This document shows positions 23,503-35,848 of a DNA stretch of 64,000 bases, piece by piece (within the stretch, counting starts at the first letter, position 1; each line of letters opens with the position of its first letter). Where the stretch lies: contig CM041465.1 in assembly GCA_023213395.1 (NCBI GenBank), forward strand, positions 97,099,741-97,163,740. Reading direction: 5' to 3'. The DNA comes from Cycas panzhihuaensis. Taxonomy: Eukaryota; Cycadophyta. A program made the translations under genes and the position numbers. The notes below the pieces were generated by a model. That model saw only the letters and a program-made list of their open reading frames with translations. It was not told the origin of the DNA and did not search any database.

Positions 23503-24692
23503 CTATATATTTCTTAGCTTCTTCATATAAGAGAGGCTCTTTATTAAGAGTAGGATGTAGTTCTGTAGATTCAAGCTCAGTATATAATGATTCCTATATT
23601 CTTTCTCTATAAGCATTTTGAGTGCCAGTTTTACCCACCTCATCTAGTCTTATGTCCTAATTAAACTAGTAGGCTTCACAAGATCCTCAAGTTAAGAAGG
23701 AGGTCCTCATTTCCTCAACTTTTTAGTTCTCATCTTGTTTATTAAAATGATCATTTTATGAGGAGGATGTTGATGTACCTAGGGAAGATGGTCCTTCTAC
23801 CATTGTTTTGCCTTTGTCAACTGAAGGTGGAGAGGATGATTCTTCTATAGTGGCTTCACCTTTATTAACTTTGCTATCTTTAGAAGATAATTTTAGATGT
23901 GCACTCATCAGTTCAAAGTCATAGCTTATATCCTCTGATGCTCTACTGTCAGCTTCCAATATTTGGAGTAATTTATATATGTCTCCCCCCCCCCCCTTTA
24001 ATTTTAGAATCTAAACATCATACTTGATAAGATTATTATAGTGGAATGAGGGTGTTTTAGAGTCTAGTCTAAGCAACTAATCTTCTATCTCCACAAAAAT
24101 AACATCTCTGGTAATGATGATTTTTCATTGTAAAGGTATAAAAATTTTATACTTTTTCTTATCCATAGGGTATCTGACAAAGATACCTTTAAGTGCCCTT
24201 AGTTAGAGTTTATTTTAATCTACATCTAGAATGTGGGCATATCATATAGAGCTAAAAATTTTGAAGTAGTAAATAATGGGAGCTTATCTTAACCACTTTT
24301 CATTAGATGATTATCCTTCTTTTGATGGGCTAATAATATTGATATAATAAATAGTTGTTTATATGGATTTGGGCCATAGGTAGACAAGTATATTTTTGTA
24401 TACCAACATAGCTTGACCCATGTTCATGCTTGTCCTACTCATGTACTTAGTAACTCTATTTTATTGTGGGGTACCTACTATTATTATTTGATGTTTGATA
24501 CCATTGTCTTAGAGGCAGCTTTCAAACTCATATGAGGTATATTCACCACCATTATCAATTTGAAGATATGTGAGTTGATAACCTAACTCTTTTTTAGTGT
24601 GGGATTTAAATTCTTTAAATACACAAAAGGCTTCATCTTTCTTATATAGAAAAGCTACCCATACTTTCTTAGTGAAATCATCAATGAAAGAG
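23503..24692 (-). pseudogene. pol: Copia B pol, middle part: integrase core and linker
   Basis: Minus-strand reading: integrase FIDDFTKKVWVAFL (about 24,690) and LQIDNGGEYTS (about 24,540), giving the first and second catalytic Asp; then a Ser/Glu/Lys-rich linker (23,756-23,959) and EAKKY at the low end. The next codons, after the gypsy, are at 3,107. A run of about 12 C at 23,987-23,998 is a local oddity. The integrase N-terminus lies on the far side of the LINE. Confidence 0.88.
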
Positions 24693-25330
24693 GACATGTC
24701 TTAAGATGGGGATGATTTCAAGAAGGTTGGCAATAGAGGATGGTGAGTGAATGACAAACCCTAACTCAGAACAGTAAATAGCCTAAAGATGATCACTATG
24801 TAGGCATCTAAATCCTCTAGTACAAAGTCCGTGGTGATAAGGCGTATCTCTGGGGACAGATCCAGGAGCCTACAAAGGGAGATGGGCATAGAGGCACCCA
24901 GTAGTAACTCAAAATGAGCTAGAGTGGGAAGGAAACAACCCCTTTCAATTTTCATCGATCTTGAGGAGAGGTTTGAAGGGACTTAGGTCTATGAAGGTGC
25001 ATCAGATATGTTAAATAGACTTATCAAACAGGATGACTTTTAAGAGTGAGTTTAATACCAGATGACCTTGCTGGAGTAGGCTGCTATCTTTTGAAGACTC
25101 TAGAGATTCATAGAGAAGCCAAACAAAGAGGGGACTCTTGCATGGGAGGCAAGTGAGACTAGATCTAAAAGAGGAAGTCACATATTAGGCTTAGAGAGGA
25201 GGAGGATTGAGGCTTATCCCTCACAGATTTAGGTGTAGTAAAGGACATGGGACCAAGGACCAAAATAGAAGCAGCCAAAATTGGTGATACCTACCTGTTT
25301 AAATGAGTTTATTGTGTTTTTAATTGCAAC

Positions 25331-26630
25331 ATGGAGGAATCTACTAAGGAACCCCCTTATTCTTATACTGAATAGTCTCTAAACTTGAACCAAACCCACT
25401 CTCTTATTAATAAAAAGTCATACCTAGAAGTTTTAAGTAATGTTGAAGATGAAACATTTGAGATAAACCTAATTGTAGATAATGATAAGTTCAGAATTCC
25501 TATTCCTAAGAGGCTTTCAGACAAGCTAGAGAATTATTTGGGTAATAGCCTTGTTGGGCACTTCTCAGGCCCTAGGCTAGGAGTAGACCCCATTAGGAAG
25601 TAGGTCAACGAGTGATGGAAGTTGAAGGGCTAGGTTGAGGTTATAGCTCTCCCCAAGGGATGTGTCCTTTCCAAGTTCTCTTATCATGAGGATATGGTAA
25701 ATATCCTCCTAAAGTCACCCTAGATGATGGGGAGGAAGGTGGTATTATTGGAGAAATGGCATCTAAACTTTGATCCAGTAGAGGGGTCTATAAAGTAAAT
25801 CCCCTTATGGGTTTAGCTCCCATGCCTTCCCCTTCAAGATTAGGATTTAGATGTCATTAAAGGGATTACAAAGGTTATCAAGTCCCTCTTAATAGTGGAT
25901 TCCATGACAAAGAATAGGAGCAAACTAGTTAATATTAGGTTTTATATCCTATTTAGAATTGATAAACCTCTCCCTAAATAGGTGACAATTGATAGGTATG
26001 GTTGGATTAGAGAGAAAAGGCTTGTGTACGAGATGGAAAATGTGAGGTGCCTAAAATATAAATGGTTAGAACATTTCCCTCATAGCTACCCTAGAGTCCC
26101 AAAGCCAAGCCGATCAGATCCACCTATTGAGGAGGTTAAGGAAGATGAAGGTTATGAGGCTCCCAATGGCCCTACAAAGCCAATAAGGCTTGATAAATTA
26201 TAAATTAATGAGTAACAAGAGCTAGTTCCTCCAAAGGAAGGGTAGGGACCTGCCCTAACTAAGGTAGGGCATGGGCTTAACCTTGATGAAGAAGACTCCT
26301 TATTTGAAGAGGAGGGAGGTCAAAACGAGGCCCCCCTAAGCCCTATTCAACTCTAAATTGTACATATCTAGCATGGGGGTGATAAGGACCCCATTCACAA
26401 TGAAGGAAGGGTCACCTTAGTGAAGAAGATAGAGAAGGTTTGGAAGGTCAGAGATCTAGGGACTAAGGGTAAGAAACCAAATGCTGCTAGAGGCCCAGAC
26501 TTTGGTAGTGAGAAGAGGCCCAGAAGACGATTATTAAAGGTCCTGCAGGAAAGAGAGGTAGCACTCCAAATTGATCAGGGGACATAGCACATCCTTAAAG
26601 ATGGTGGTCTAGTTTAGGGGCCCAAAACAA
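25331..26630 (+). pseudogene. LINE ORF1: DUF4283-type RNA-binding protein
   Basis: The start atggaggaa at 25,331 is in frame with the open part at 25,385. The pattern VIALPKG...FSYHEDM...GRKVVLLEKWHLNFDP (about 25,640-25,780) is the DUF4283 domain typical of plant L1 ORF1 and related gag-like proteins. A following zinc knuckle (about 26,045: CLKYKWLEHFPHSY) has two of its cysteines changed to tyrosine. Stops occur at 25,373 and later. It would coat LINE RNA for target-primed reverse transcription. Confidence 0.8.
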
Positions 26631-26639
26631 GAAGTAAAA

Positions 26640-29600
26640 GATGAGGAGGGTCCTAAAAAAGGGGTTGCAATCATAAAGCTTGCCTCCTAGAATATACAGG
26701 GTATAAATGCCCCATCTAAATATAGAATGATTAAAGATCTAAGGAGTCAAATGAAATTAGATATCATGTTAATTTAGGAAACTAAATTGGTAGCTAAAAA
26801 CAAAGAAAATGTCAAGAATAAGACTTAGAAAGGGGCTAAGTGGATTACCCTAGATGGGGTTAGAGGATCTGGTGAACTGGCCACTATGTGGAACCCTAAG
26901 TTTTAGTCAGGTGAGGTTTTTATCAATGAGGATCATTTTATATCTAGTTAGATGACAAGTAAAAATTCCAATTATAAATGGTTGGTCACTAGTGTATATG
27001 CCCCCCTAATGCAGGAAGGGAGGAAGCATTTATGGACTAGGCTTCTAGAGGCCCATGCAAACTAGATAGGTCCATGGGCGATAGCAGGCGATTTTAATGT
27101 GCCCCTATCTCCTGATGAGAAGAAAGGGGGTCAAATTGAACAGATAAAAAGTATAGAAGACCTGAGGAATTTCATGCAGAAGGGTAGGCTAATGGATGTC
27201 CCTCGAGGGGCCATAATTTTACTTGGTCTAATAGAAGATTGGGATCTCATCATATCCAGGTCAGGTTGGATAGAATCGTAGTTAATTGTGCTTAGGCTAG
27301 CCAACATAGTAACATCAGTTTAGAAGCCCTGCTAAAGAGAGTTTCTGATCATGCTCTGTTATTATTAGGATTTTATGAAAATAAAGGTTGATTAAGTGCC
27401 CCTTTTCAATTTGAGCTTATGTGGATAAGAGACCCAAGCCTTCATGAATTAATAACAAAATGGTGGAAGATCCCAGTGTCTAGATGTGCGATGTGGAGAT
27501 TCTCATATAAACTAAATTGGGTGAAATGCTAGATTAAAGTCTAGAAGAAAAACTCCCATGGGGACATCTTTATCAAAAAGACCAAATCTTGGAGGAGTTA
27601 AATGCCCTTGAGGAAAAAACATAGGAGCAAGGGGAATCCCTCCTTCTAGACCAGGATGAAAGGAAACTTTTATCTGAACTAGGGGGAGTTCTGAAAAAGG
27701 AGTAAATCTTTTGGAAATAGAAGTTTAGAGCCTTGTGGCTTATTAAGGGGGATAGAAACACAAAAGTTTTCTATATGACAATGGTAAAGCATAAAGCTTG
27801 TAATCACATCAAATCTTTAATGAACAAGCAAGGGGATACAATTTTAGATTAAGATAGCATTAAAGATGCAGCAATGGAATACTTCCTAGAGCTATATAAG
27901 GAACTGGGATGTGCTGATGAGACAATTAGAAGGGAGGTCCTTAAGGTGATTCTAAACAAGGTAAATGAAGCCATGAATAGAGTTCTAGAGGCCCCCTTCT
28001 CACAAGATGAGGTGAGGAAAACTACCTTTGGGATGAAGAGGGAGAAAGCTCCCAGTCCTGATGGCTTCCCTTTAGGTTTCTATCAGGAATATTGGGATAT
28101 CATAAAGGATGACCTTTTTGAAGCTGTAAAGGACTTTTATAAGAATGGAAAAATCCATGGTGAATGGCAAGTTATGTTCTTGGTATTAATTCCAAAGAAA
28201 GATAATGTTAAGAGGATGGAAGACTACAGACCCATTAGTCTATGCAATGTAAAATATTAAATTTTAGCTGTGGTCATGACAAATAGGCTAAAAGAATATC
28301 TCCCCTCAATTATAGGACCAAACTAGGATAGTTTTTCGAAGGGAAGATAAATCTTGGATAGTATCATTATGGTCCACGAAATGATCCACTCGATCCACCA
28401 AAGGAAGGATCCTAGGATGATTATTAAGATTGGCCTCTCAATGGCCTACAATAGGGTATGGTGGGGATGTTTGTTAGATTGCATCAGTGTATTTGGCTTT
28501 GGGAACTACTAGAGAACTTAGGATCAAGAGTTACATATCGAGGCCCAGATTCTCTGTGATCATAAATGACACTTCCTCTGCCTTCTTTGGGCCATATAGG
28601 TCTAAGACAAGGGGACCTATTGGCCTCATATTTATTTATTATATTGGAAAAACTCATTGGAGGTCTATGGAGGAAGTTAGGGTATCTAGGAAGATTGTGG
28701 GACTAAGGCCCACATTGGGGTTTGATAATATTATTCACCATCATTTTGTGAACGATAAAATTTTGCTTAGTAAGGCTGTGATTAAGGAAGCCAGGGTAAT
28801 AAAAACCCAGTTAGAAAGATTCGAGATAGCAATGAACTAGAAAATAAACCTGGACAAAAGCAACATCTTTTTCTTCAAAACCATGGAAAGAATAAAGAGA
28901 GCTATTAGTAGGATCCTAGAAATGTCCCCCAGGTCGTTGCCACTCTCTACCTTGGCATGCCCCTTTTTATTGGTAGAATGGATAAGGGCCTTTGGAATCT
29001 ATTATTAATAAGGTCCAAAGGAAGTTAGCAGGATGGAAAGGAGCACTTCTAAGTCAAGTGAGGAAACTACAACTACTTCCCTTCAAAGTATCCCTATGTA
29101 CATGATGCCTTTGTTTAGGTGTCTTGTGAAGGTTAAAAGCACCCTTGAGTCTATCTAGAAGTGATTTTTATGATCTAGGGCTAAGGATAGGGAGAGAGTC
29201 CATTTGGTATCTTAGAATAAAGTGTGTCTTTCTAAATGGGTAGGAGGCTTGAACATTAAGGATATAGCTTATTTCAATAAAGACCTAATTGCCAAATTAG
29301 GTTGGAGCCTTGCTGTCAAGGAGGAGAGGCTATGGTACAAGATTGTAGCTCAAAAATACCTTAGGGAAGATCAATACCTGAAGCATAATATCCCAGGAAT
29401 TCATGGATCAACCATCTAGAGGAGCCTATGGTCTATGAGAAAAATGATAACGATGGAGGCCCAGTGGAGCCTAGGAGATAGAAACTATATTGACTTTTGG
29501 GAGGACACCTAGAATGGGTATACGTAATTGAATAAGTGGCCTACCTTCACCCCCTTGCAACCTGTCTGTGAAAGCATATATGGTAAAAAGGTGAAAGACT

Positions 29601-30849
29601 ACTGGGAGATCCGTGGGGTGAGAAGAGATGGAAAAGCTTTGAAGAAGTCTCACATGATATGGTAGATGAGCAACAAATTGTATTAATAAAAAATGAGTTG
29701 AATAATATATATTTTCCTAGATTTCCTAAAGAAGATGCTTTAGTCTGGCCTGAGTCTCCCTCTAAGACCTATACAATTAAATCAGGGTACCTTTTTCTAA
29801 TGGATAAGAAAGGTATCATAGAACATAAGCTTTTAGGGGATGTGTGAAAATTGGGGCTAACCCCCAAGATCACCATCTTTTGGTGGCTCTATCTTAAGAA
29901 TAAGATTCTTACCTTGGATAATCTCAAGAAGAGGGGCTTCATGCAAGTGAGAAGGTGTGTTCTTTATCTTAAGGATGGGGAGTCTTTAGACTATCTATTC
30001 TTGCATTATACCTATACAAGGGAGGTGTGGGCTAAGCTCAGGAGCTTATTTAAGATGTCTTGGGCCCCCTTTGAAAGGCTTGGGTAAGCCCTTTCAAATG
30101 TAGGACTCTCTAATCCCTGTGGCTAACATCCCTCCCCATGCTTTTGTGGAACATATGGAAAGAAAGAAATGGGCACATTTATTAGGATAAAAGGATGAGT
30201 GAGTCTAACCTATTCGGGATCATTGTAGCAGTCCTAAAAGAAACTTCTAAGGCAAAAGAAGAGTATTTTATTACCCAGGACGATAGGAAGATTCTAGCAA
30301 GGTGGAGCTTCAAAGACATCATGTATAAATCAAAGGAGGTTAGTCATGGAGGATAGAGTCTACCCCCATATGATTGGGTTAAGATAAACTTTGATGGTAT
30401 ATCAAAAGGTAACCTTAGAGAGGCAAGGGAAGGTAGAGTCTATAGAGATAGGGAAGAAAAGGTCATATGGACCTTTATTGAGTATTACGGTAACCAGACC
30501 AATCATGAGGTAGAGTTACAAGCTATATGAAGAGCTGTGGAGTTGGTAATCAGAGATGGAAGCCCAAGAGTAATAATAGAAGGGGGACTCTCTAAATGTG
30601 ATTAACTTTATTAGGGGAGAAGCAGAGATAGACTAAAAGCATCGAACTATGATTGAGGATGTGAAGGAGCTACTCCATAAGACTAAAAAGATCTAGGTTA
30701 ACTACATATATAGAGAATGGAATGGGGTTGTTGATTGACTTACAAACTGGAGGGTTCAATTCAGAAGGAATAAGATGTGGAAGAATGACTTACCTGAAGA
30801 AATAATGGGTCTAGTTCATAAGGAACTAAGGGATCTTAGATTCAATTGA
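26640..30849 (+). pseudogene. LINE ORF2: endonuclease, reverse transcriptase, zinc finger, RNase H
   Basis: APE endonuclease begins with NIQGINAPSK near 26,690 and holds QETK with Q lost to a stop. RT: APSPDGFPLGFYQEYW (28,050), LIPKKDN...YRPISLCN (28,190-28,250), a MAYNRVWW block (28,440); the FADD catalytic box reads FVND (28,745), so an active-site Asp is lost. The zf-RVT region PKITIFWWLYLKNKILT is at 29,860, and RNase H (KINFDG, NHEVELQAI) at 30,380-30,530. At least two frame changes and many TAG stops occur. Plant L1 elements with C-terminal RNase H are known. Confidence 0.88.
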
Positions 30850-31002
30850 TATAGTTTATAATGGGTTATATGATTAGCTATGTTGTAGGCTTATCATGAT
30901 CAAATTCTACAGTCATATTGGTAGACTTTGTATAAGGGTTAGGTCCCCCTTTTAATCCTCTTAATTATTTAAACCATATTAAAAAAAAAATCAATGAAAG
31001 AG

Positions 31003-32878
31003 ATGTAATATAACTTGTCCTTCATTAAAGGAATAACCATTAGTTTACTTAGATCATAGTGTACCAATTGTAATAGATGGCTTGATTTCCACTAACTTTT
31101 AAGAAAGGGTTGTTAATAAGACTTGGCAATGATGCAAGCTTAATATTTGAAGGGCTTGGAGGAGAACTTTGGAAGACTTAGAAGAGTGTTACAAAGATCT
31201 CTAAGTCTATCAATGTGAATATGGCCTACATAAACATGCTAAAGAGCTTCTTGTGACAATGTTGGGTGAGTTAGGATAGTGTTAAATATAAATTCTTCAT
31301 CAGTATAAGGGCTTTAGGCATAATGGGCTTCAAAAGATAGAGAGTTATTTAGTCAAAAGTGTTTACTAGTAAGATATCTAGTCAAGACCACTCAATTAGT
31401 TGGAGGGTGAATGACATAGAGAGTCTGGTCATTTGTGGTTACACTCATATTAAATCTATAAGAGACAAGTATAAATAAAGAGAGCAAGTTTTGTTTGAGA
31501 TTAGGTATATAGAGGACATCAAGTAATATAAATCTCTTAAGCCTAGGAGTTTTAGGCAAATGTTACCAATTCCTTCAAAAGGTTGTTGTGATTTATCAGT
31601 CATGTAAATAACTCCTTGAACATTTAAGTCAAATTATATAGACTATAATTACACATTATATATTGAGTTGCTCTTATGTCCATGATCTACTGTCTATTGA
31701 TTAAAGTAATACTATTTGTAATTCTAATAGGACTTAAAATTGGTGAAGGAAATTCACAACTGATATATCCATATTAAGCTTCAAAGTATCTTTATAATTG
31801 GTTAATGATATTTGATGTTAAAGATCCTTTAGTTTTTTGAAACTATACTTATATAAATCTTGCACTACTAAATGATTCTTCATAAGTTTCTTCGATATTG
31901 TGAGCTCTACGTTTCAGTTGCAACTTGGCCAACTTATAAGTGTGATTTTATAGTTTATGATTATATCGATCACACATAATAGTTTGATTACCAGTCCATA
32001 AAGGGATACTAGTTTGGCCTAACTATCTTGCTTTTCATTAAGATGGCCCTTGGCCTTGAGACTATTGATGCTATAACTGAGGGTTTGGTTGACCTTGTGG
32101 ATGATTTGTTATGTTTCTTCCATTTTCTCTTGTTTGGTCGTTTCCTTTGCCACGACAAGGACCTTAATTCTTTGTGTAGCAAGCTTCTTCTTCTACCTCT
32201 AAGGCTACATCTAGAAGAGAGTTAAAGGTTACAAAGTTAGTATTAATGGTCTTGGTCTTGTCAAATTCTATGAACTTCTCAGCAAGTGCTTTGAAGTTAA
32301 GTGTCTTTAATGTTTTACTATATTGAAGACTTCCAAGTAAGTTTTTATAATTAGGGATATATAGACATGATTGGATTAAGAATACCCAAGTAATATATTA
32401 GGTCTTAAAATCTTTGTCAATTGCCTATTTTATTGGTCAAAGGAGATTTATTGTCTCATAAGCTCATCCCTTCTATATTTTTAATTTGTTCATTTTTCAA
32501 AATAAGATGAACAAATTCTAAGTCTGACTTGGTATTAAAGTTGTTCTTAAGAACTTCAAGGACATCTTAGGCTATATCATGTTGCTCTTTATTAATTAAG
32601 TTATATAAGGAGTGATCAATAACCAATAAAATTCTTACATGAATCCTTTTATCATCTATCTCTCATTTTAGTTTAGTTATAGCATCTATAGGAGTTATTG
32701 GAGTGGTTCTACCAGAAGCAAGTGTTGTAGTTATTACATGTATGATGGGTATAGGTTGTAAGTGGGCTCTCTAAAGGCCTTCATACTTTGCAGTATTTTT
32801 AACTCTAGTGTATCACAAATCCCAATTTTCTTTACCTTTCAATATGCAATTAACATTCTTCTTAAATTGACATGACAT
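31003..32878 (-). pseudogene. gag-pol: Copia B gag and integrase N-terminus
   Basis: The minus-strand start Met at 32,878 opens MSCQFKKN...LKGKENWDL, the copia gag entry. It is followed by capsid remnants (about 32,700-32,000) and the pre-integrase finger (RDLCNTLLSLPKFSSKP near 31,190-31,140). The same proteins occur in copia C at 50,937-48,400, where they align well. Stops and frame changes are frequent. Confidence 0.78.
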
Positions 32879-34792
32879 GGTGATAATAAAGAAGTAGAAA
32901 AGATAATAAAATATATGCCACTAACACGTGTGACTAGTACACCTAGCACAGTAGGGATGTAGAAATAAATGCTATGATAAAGAGGCAAATAATAATTAAG
33001 TATTTTTCAACAACTATAAAGAATGAGCATCAGAAATGATGCAAGAATGAGGCCTAATGTAGAGCTAGCAAAGAGTGGTGATGTGTCATGTCACTAATCT
33101 CTAACTTATGTCTAAATATATGTGAGGTTTTAATACTTAAGGCTTCTAGTATATGATTAGGGCCTTCACTTGCGATACTTACATATATGCTTAATGATGA
33201 AATCCAAGTCATAGTGGAACATATGTACTCTTAGTCCTCATCTAATTCACTAATGAATAGCTATATACCTCCTCTAAAGAGTCAAATGGTACGTGCATAT
33301 CTCATGATAATGACAGATATTAGATTAGATTAATTTTAATCTTACATTAAGGATTTAATTGTCATAGTTAGATATCAGGATAATCCTTAAAAGGAGCCCA
33401 TAGGTATGGCTAACCTATTGTTCTATCAACATTCCAGTTAAGACCAGACCTAGTATAAAACTCATACCTCCTTTAAGGCTCAGACTTTGGCCAACCTTAG
33501 TCTATTTTAACCAAGAGGAGTGTATGCATAAGTCAAGAATTGGTAGTATAAATTAAATGTAATATGTTTATTTTAGGGAATATGTAAATATATTTGTATT
33601 TATATTGTTAAAATGAATTACTAATATGTTGATACTTGCTTTTATACTTTTATCTATTAATATGCATACACATAAACAAATATGTAAAGATACTAAGTAT
33701 AAACACTGGATTTTACTATGATCTAGGTGTTTTACTATTACAATGAGCTTTTTTTTACTTTTGCTATTTGAAAACCTCATTTTTTTTGTTAAGAAAAAGT
33801 TAAAATAAAATAACTTAAGATTCTACTTTTAAACTTAAATTTTGACCAAAAGAGAAAGTATTAGGAAAGTAAGAGAAATCTAAATCTACTGTCAGAAATA
33901 TCTATATGGTCATGCATCCATATGGAACAATTGAAATGTTTCAACTTGAAACTTCACTCTCCATATGATACATGTTGATGTGGTAAGTTAAAAAATCTTC
34001 TAGAAAAACTTCTAAAAATAAACAGAAATAGTCTGAAACTTATTAAAACTCTTATGAGACTTTTCTTAGTAGAAATCTAAATTTTGAAGAAATCTCTCTA
34101 TATAGTACACTAAATATAATAAAACATGATTTGTTGGATTCCTTAATACTAGATCTACTAAAGCTCTCAAGAAATTTTAATATGCATTGAAAGTTTTAAG
34201 AAAATTTCTTAAAAAGTAGTCAGATTATGGCTATCTAAACTTCTATTTTTTGAAGTCGATCAAGGCAGAATTTGGAGATGGTGAAGAAGACAAAAATATT
34301 TATCTTGCTTAGGTATCTCTCTCTATAATTTTTTAGCAAAAATGTACTACTTTTGATTTTCAACTCTTGGAGAGCTAAACAACCTTTTTCTAAATAGTTT
34401 AGGATTATTTCTACCACTTGTAAGCAACTAAAAATTTACCTTATAATTTTATAGCATAGATTTTATAACTAATAATTGATTTATGATGAAAAATCAATAG
34501 AATCTCCTTTAATAAAATATAAAATTAGCTACAAAGATTAATAAAAAGCTAATTTTTTTAAGGAGCCTAAAGCTAAGGAACCTTCTTCTAGCTAACAATT
34601 TAGATCCTCAATATACCTATAAATAAATAGAGGATAGTGAAATATATTATAAATAAAATACAAGCTTTGTATAATAAAAAAACTCTTAAAATTTTGAAAA
34701 TAATGAGTTCACTCTCAATACTTCATATTAAAGCTGAATGAGAGGCAAAATTACTCTATGCAAGTAGAATGGAGTGAATAAATCCCCTTCTA
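32879..34792 (-). other. Long leader of copia B
   Basis: About 1.9 kb between the primer site and the gag Met, with no long open frame. It aligns with the leader of copia C (50,938-52,950) and partly with copia E (46,540-47,930). The leader is AT-rich and holds several minus-strand ATGs before gag. Confidence 0.75.
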
Positions 34793-35084
34793 GATCTAAT
34801 ACCATATGAAGGAACGATAGATCTAGGAAATAAATCACTCACATGCACATAATGGCAATGGAGATGAAAACAAGATATGAGAGTAAATCTTGGAGGTGAG
34901 AATGAATAATGACTCCCTCCTTGAGATTTTGCCTTTTATTATTAAGAGTGAGCATTAGAGTTAAGATTTTTCCATCTAATTACATCTAAATGTATATAAA
35001 GCATATTTTACTAAGAGACTAATACTAACAATATACCTTAAGGTCACTTAACTAATCTATATAAATGACCTTAATACATTAACC
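34793..35084 (-). repeat. 5' LTR and primer site of copia B
   Basis: On the minus strand tggtattagatc (complement of 34,793-34,804) is the tRNA-iMet-type primer site and directly follows the LTR (34,805-35,084). The LTR repeats 831-1,138. Its outer end runs into a CT/TA microsatellite, so the final bases and target duplication are blurred. Confidence 0.85.
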
Positions 35085-35181
<97 letters not shown>

Positions 35182-35183
35182 TT
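35085..35183. repeat. CT then TA microsatellite
   Basis: About 29 CT units with one G interruption, then about 17 TA units, starting at the LTR edge of copia B. Confidence 0.95.
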
Positions 35184-35388
35184 CAATGTGGAAATTATTA
35201 TAGCTATCATTAGTCTACCTGAGTTGTATCTCAATTTATATAGTATCACTTTACTACATTGTTAATAATATAATCCTCCCTTGAGTTCCCTATTAAACAT
35301 TATATATGTATGTGTGTATATGTGTGTGTGTGTGTGTGTATGTGTGTGTGTATATATATATGTATATGGGTATATATGTGTATGTATG

Positions 35389-35464
<76 letters not shown>

Positions 35465-35660
35465 AACATACACACACACACATACATACACACACACACA
35501 CACACATACATATATAGTTTAATAGGAAACTCAAGGGAGGCATGTATTATCAATAATGTAGTAAAGTGATACTATATAAATCGATATACAACTCAGGTGG
35601 ACTAATGATAGTTGTAATAATTTTCACATTGATAACAATGTATATATATATGTGTGCGTG

Positions 35661-35691
<31 letters not shown>

Positions 35692-35848
35692 ATGTGTGTG
35701 TGTATGTGTGTATGTATAGATATATTTTTGTCAATGTGGAAATTATTATAACTATCATTAGTCTACCTAAGTTACATCTCAATTCATGTAGTATCACTTA
35801 TCGCATTGTTGATAATACATGTCTCTGTTGACTTCCCTATTAAACATT
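35184..35848. repeat. Palindrome: 118 bp unit in +, -, + order joined by microsatellites
   Basis: The unit starting caatgtggaaattatta and ending ccctattaaacatt occurs at 35,184-35,301 (+), 35,517-35,631 (-) and 35,732-35,848 (+). Copies 1 and 2 are joined by TG, TA (35,396-35,460) and CA runs that are themselves symmetric, so 35,184-35,631 is one long inverted repeat. A TG run joins copies 2 and 3. It may be a foldback or MITE-like element; no transposase or clear terminal motif was seen. Confidence 0.88.

Larger units (their letters stand above)
24693..30990 (+). mobile_element. L1-type LINE, about 6.3 kb
   Basis: Two reading frames (ORF1 nucleic-acid-binding, ORF2 endonuclease-RT-RNase H) end in a poly(A) run at 30,981-30,990. 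The flanks repeat tcaatgaaagag (24,681-24,692 and 30,991-31,002), possibly extended to the atgt beyond with a small indel. It interrupts the integrase gene of copia B: the same integrase reads through without a break in the related copy near 48,410. It appears near full length but is dead from many TAG/TAA stops. Confidence 0.92.
831..35084 (-). mobile_element. Ty1/copia retrotransposon (copia B), split by a gypsy and a LINE
   Basis: Outer element of the nest. In minus-strand order: 5' LTR and primer site (34,793-35,084), about 1.9 kb leader, gag and integrase N-terminus (32,878-31,003), LINE insertion, integrase core and linker (24,692-23,503), gypsy insertion, reverse transcriptase and RNase H (3,107-1,139), polypurine tract, 3' LTR (1,138-831). 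Both insertions are bounded by target duplications. Both LTRs match over most of their length, with indels of about 11-13 bp between them. All coding parts carry stops, so the element is dead. Confidence 0.85.

Noticed and set aside
24761-24955. Minus-strand 64-codon frame at the LINE 5' end
   Set aside because: It is antisense to the LINE leader and has no domain; not taken as a gene.
35262-35569. Several overlapping frames of Tyr/Val/Cys/His repeats
   Set aside because: Translations of TG, TA and CA microsatellites in a palindrome; not coding.
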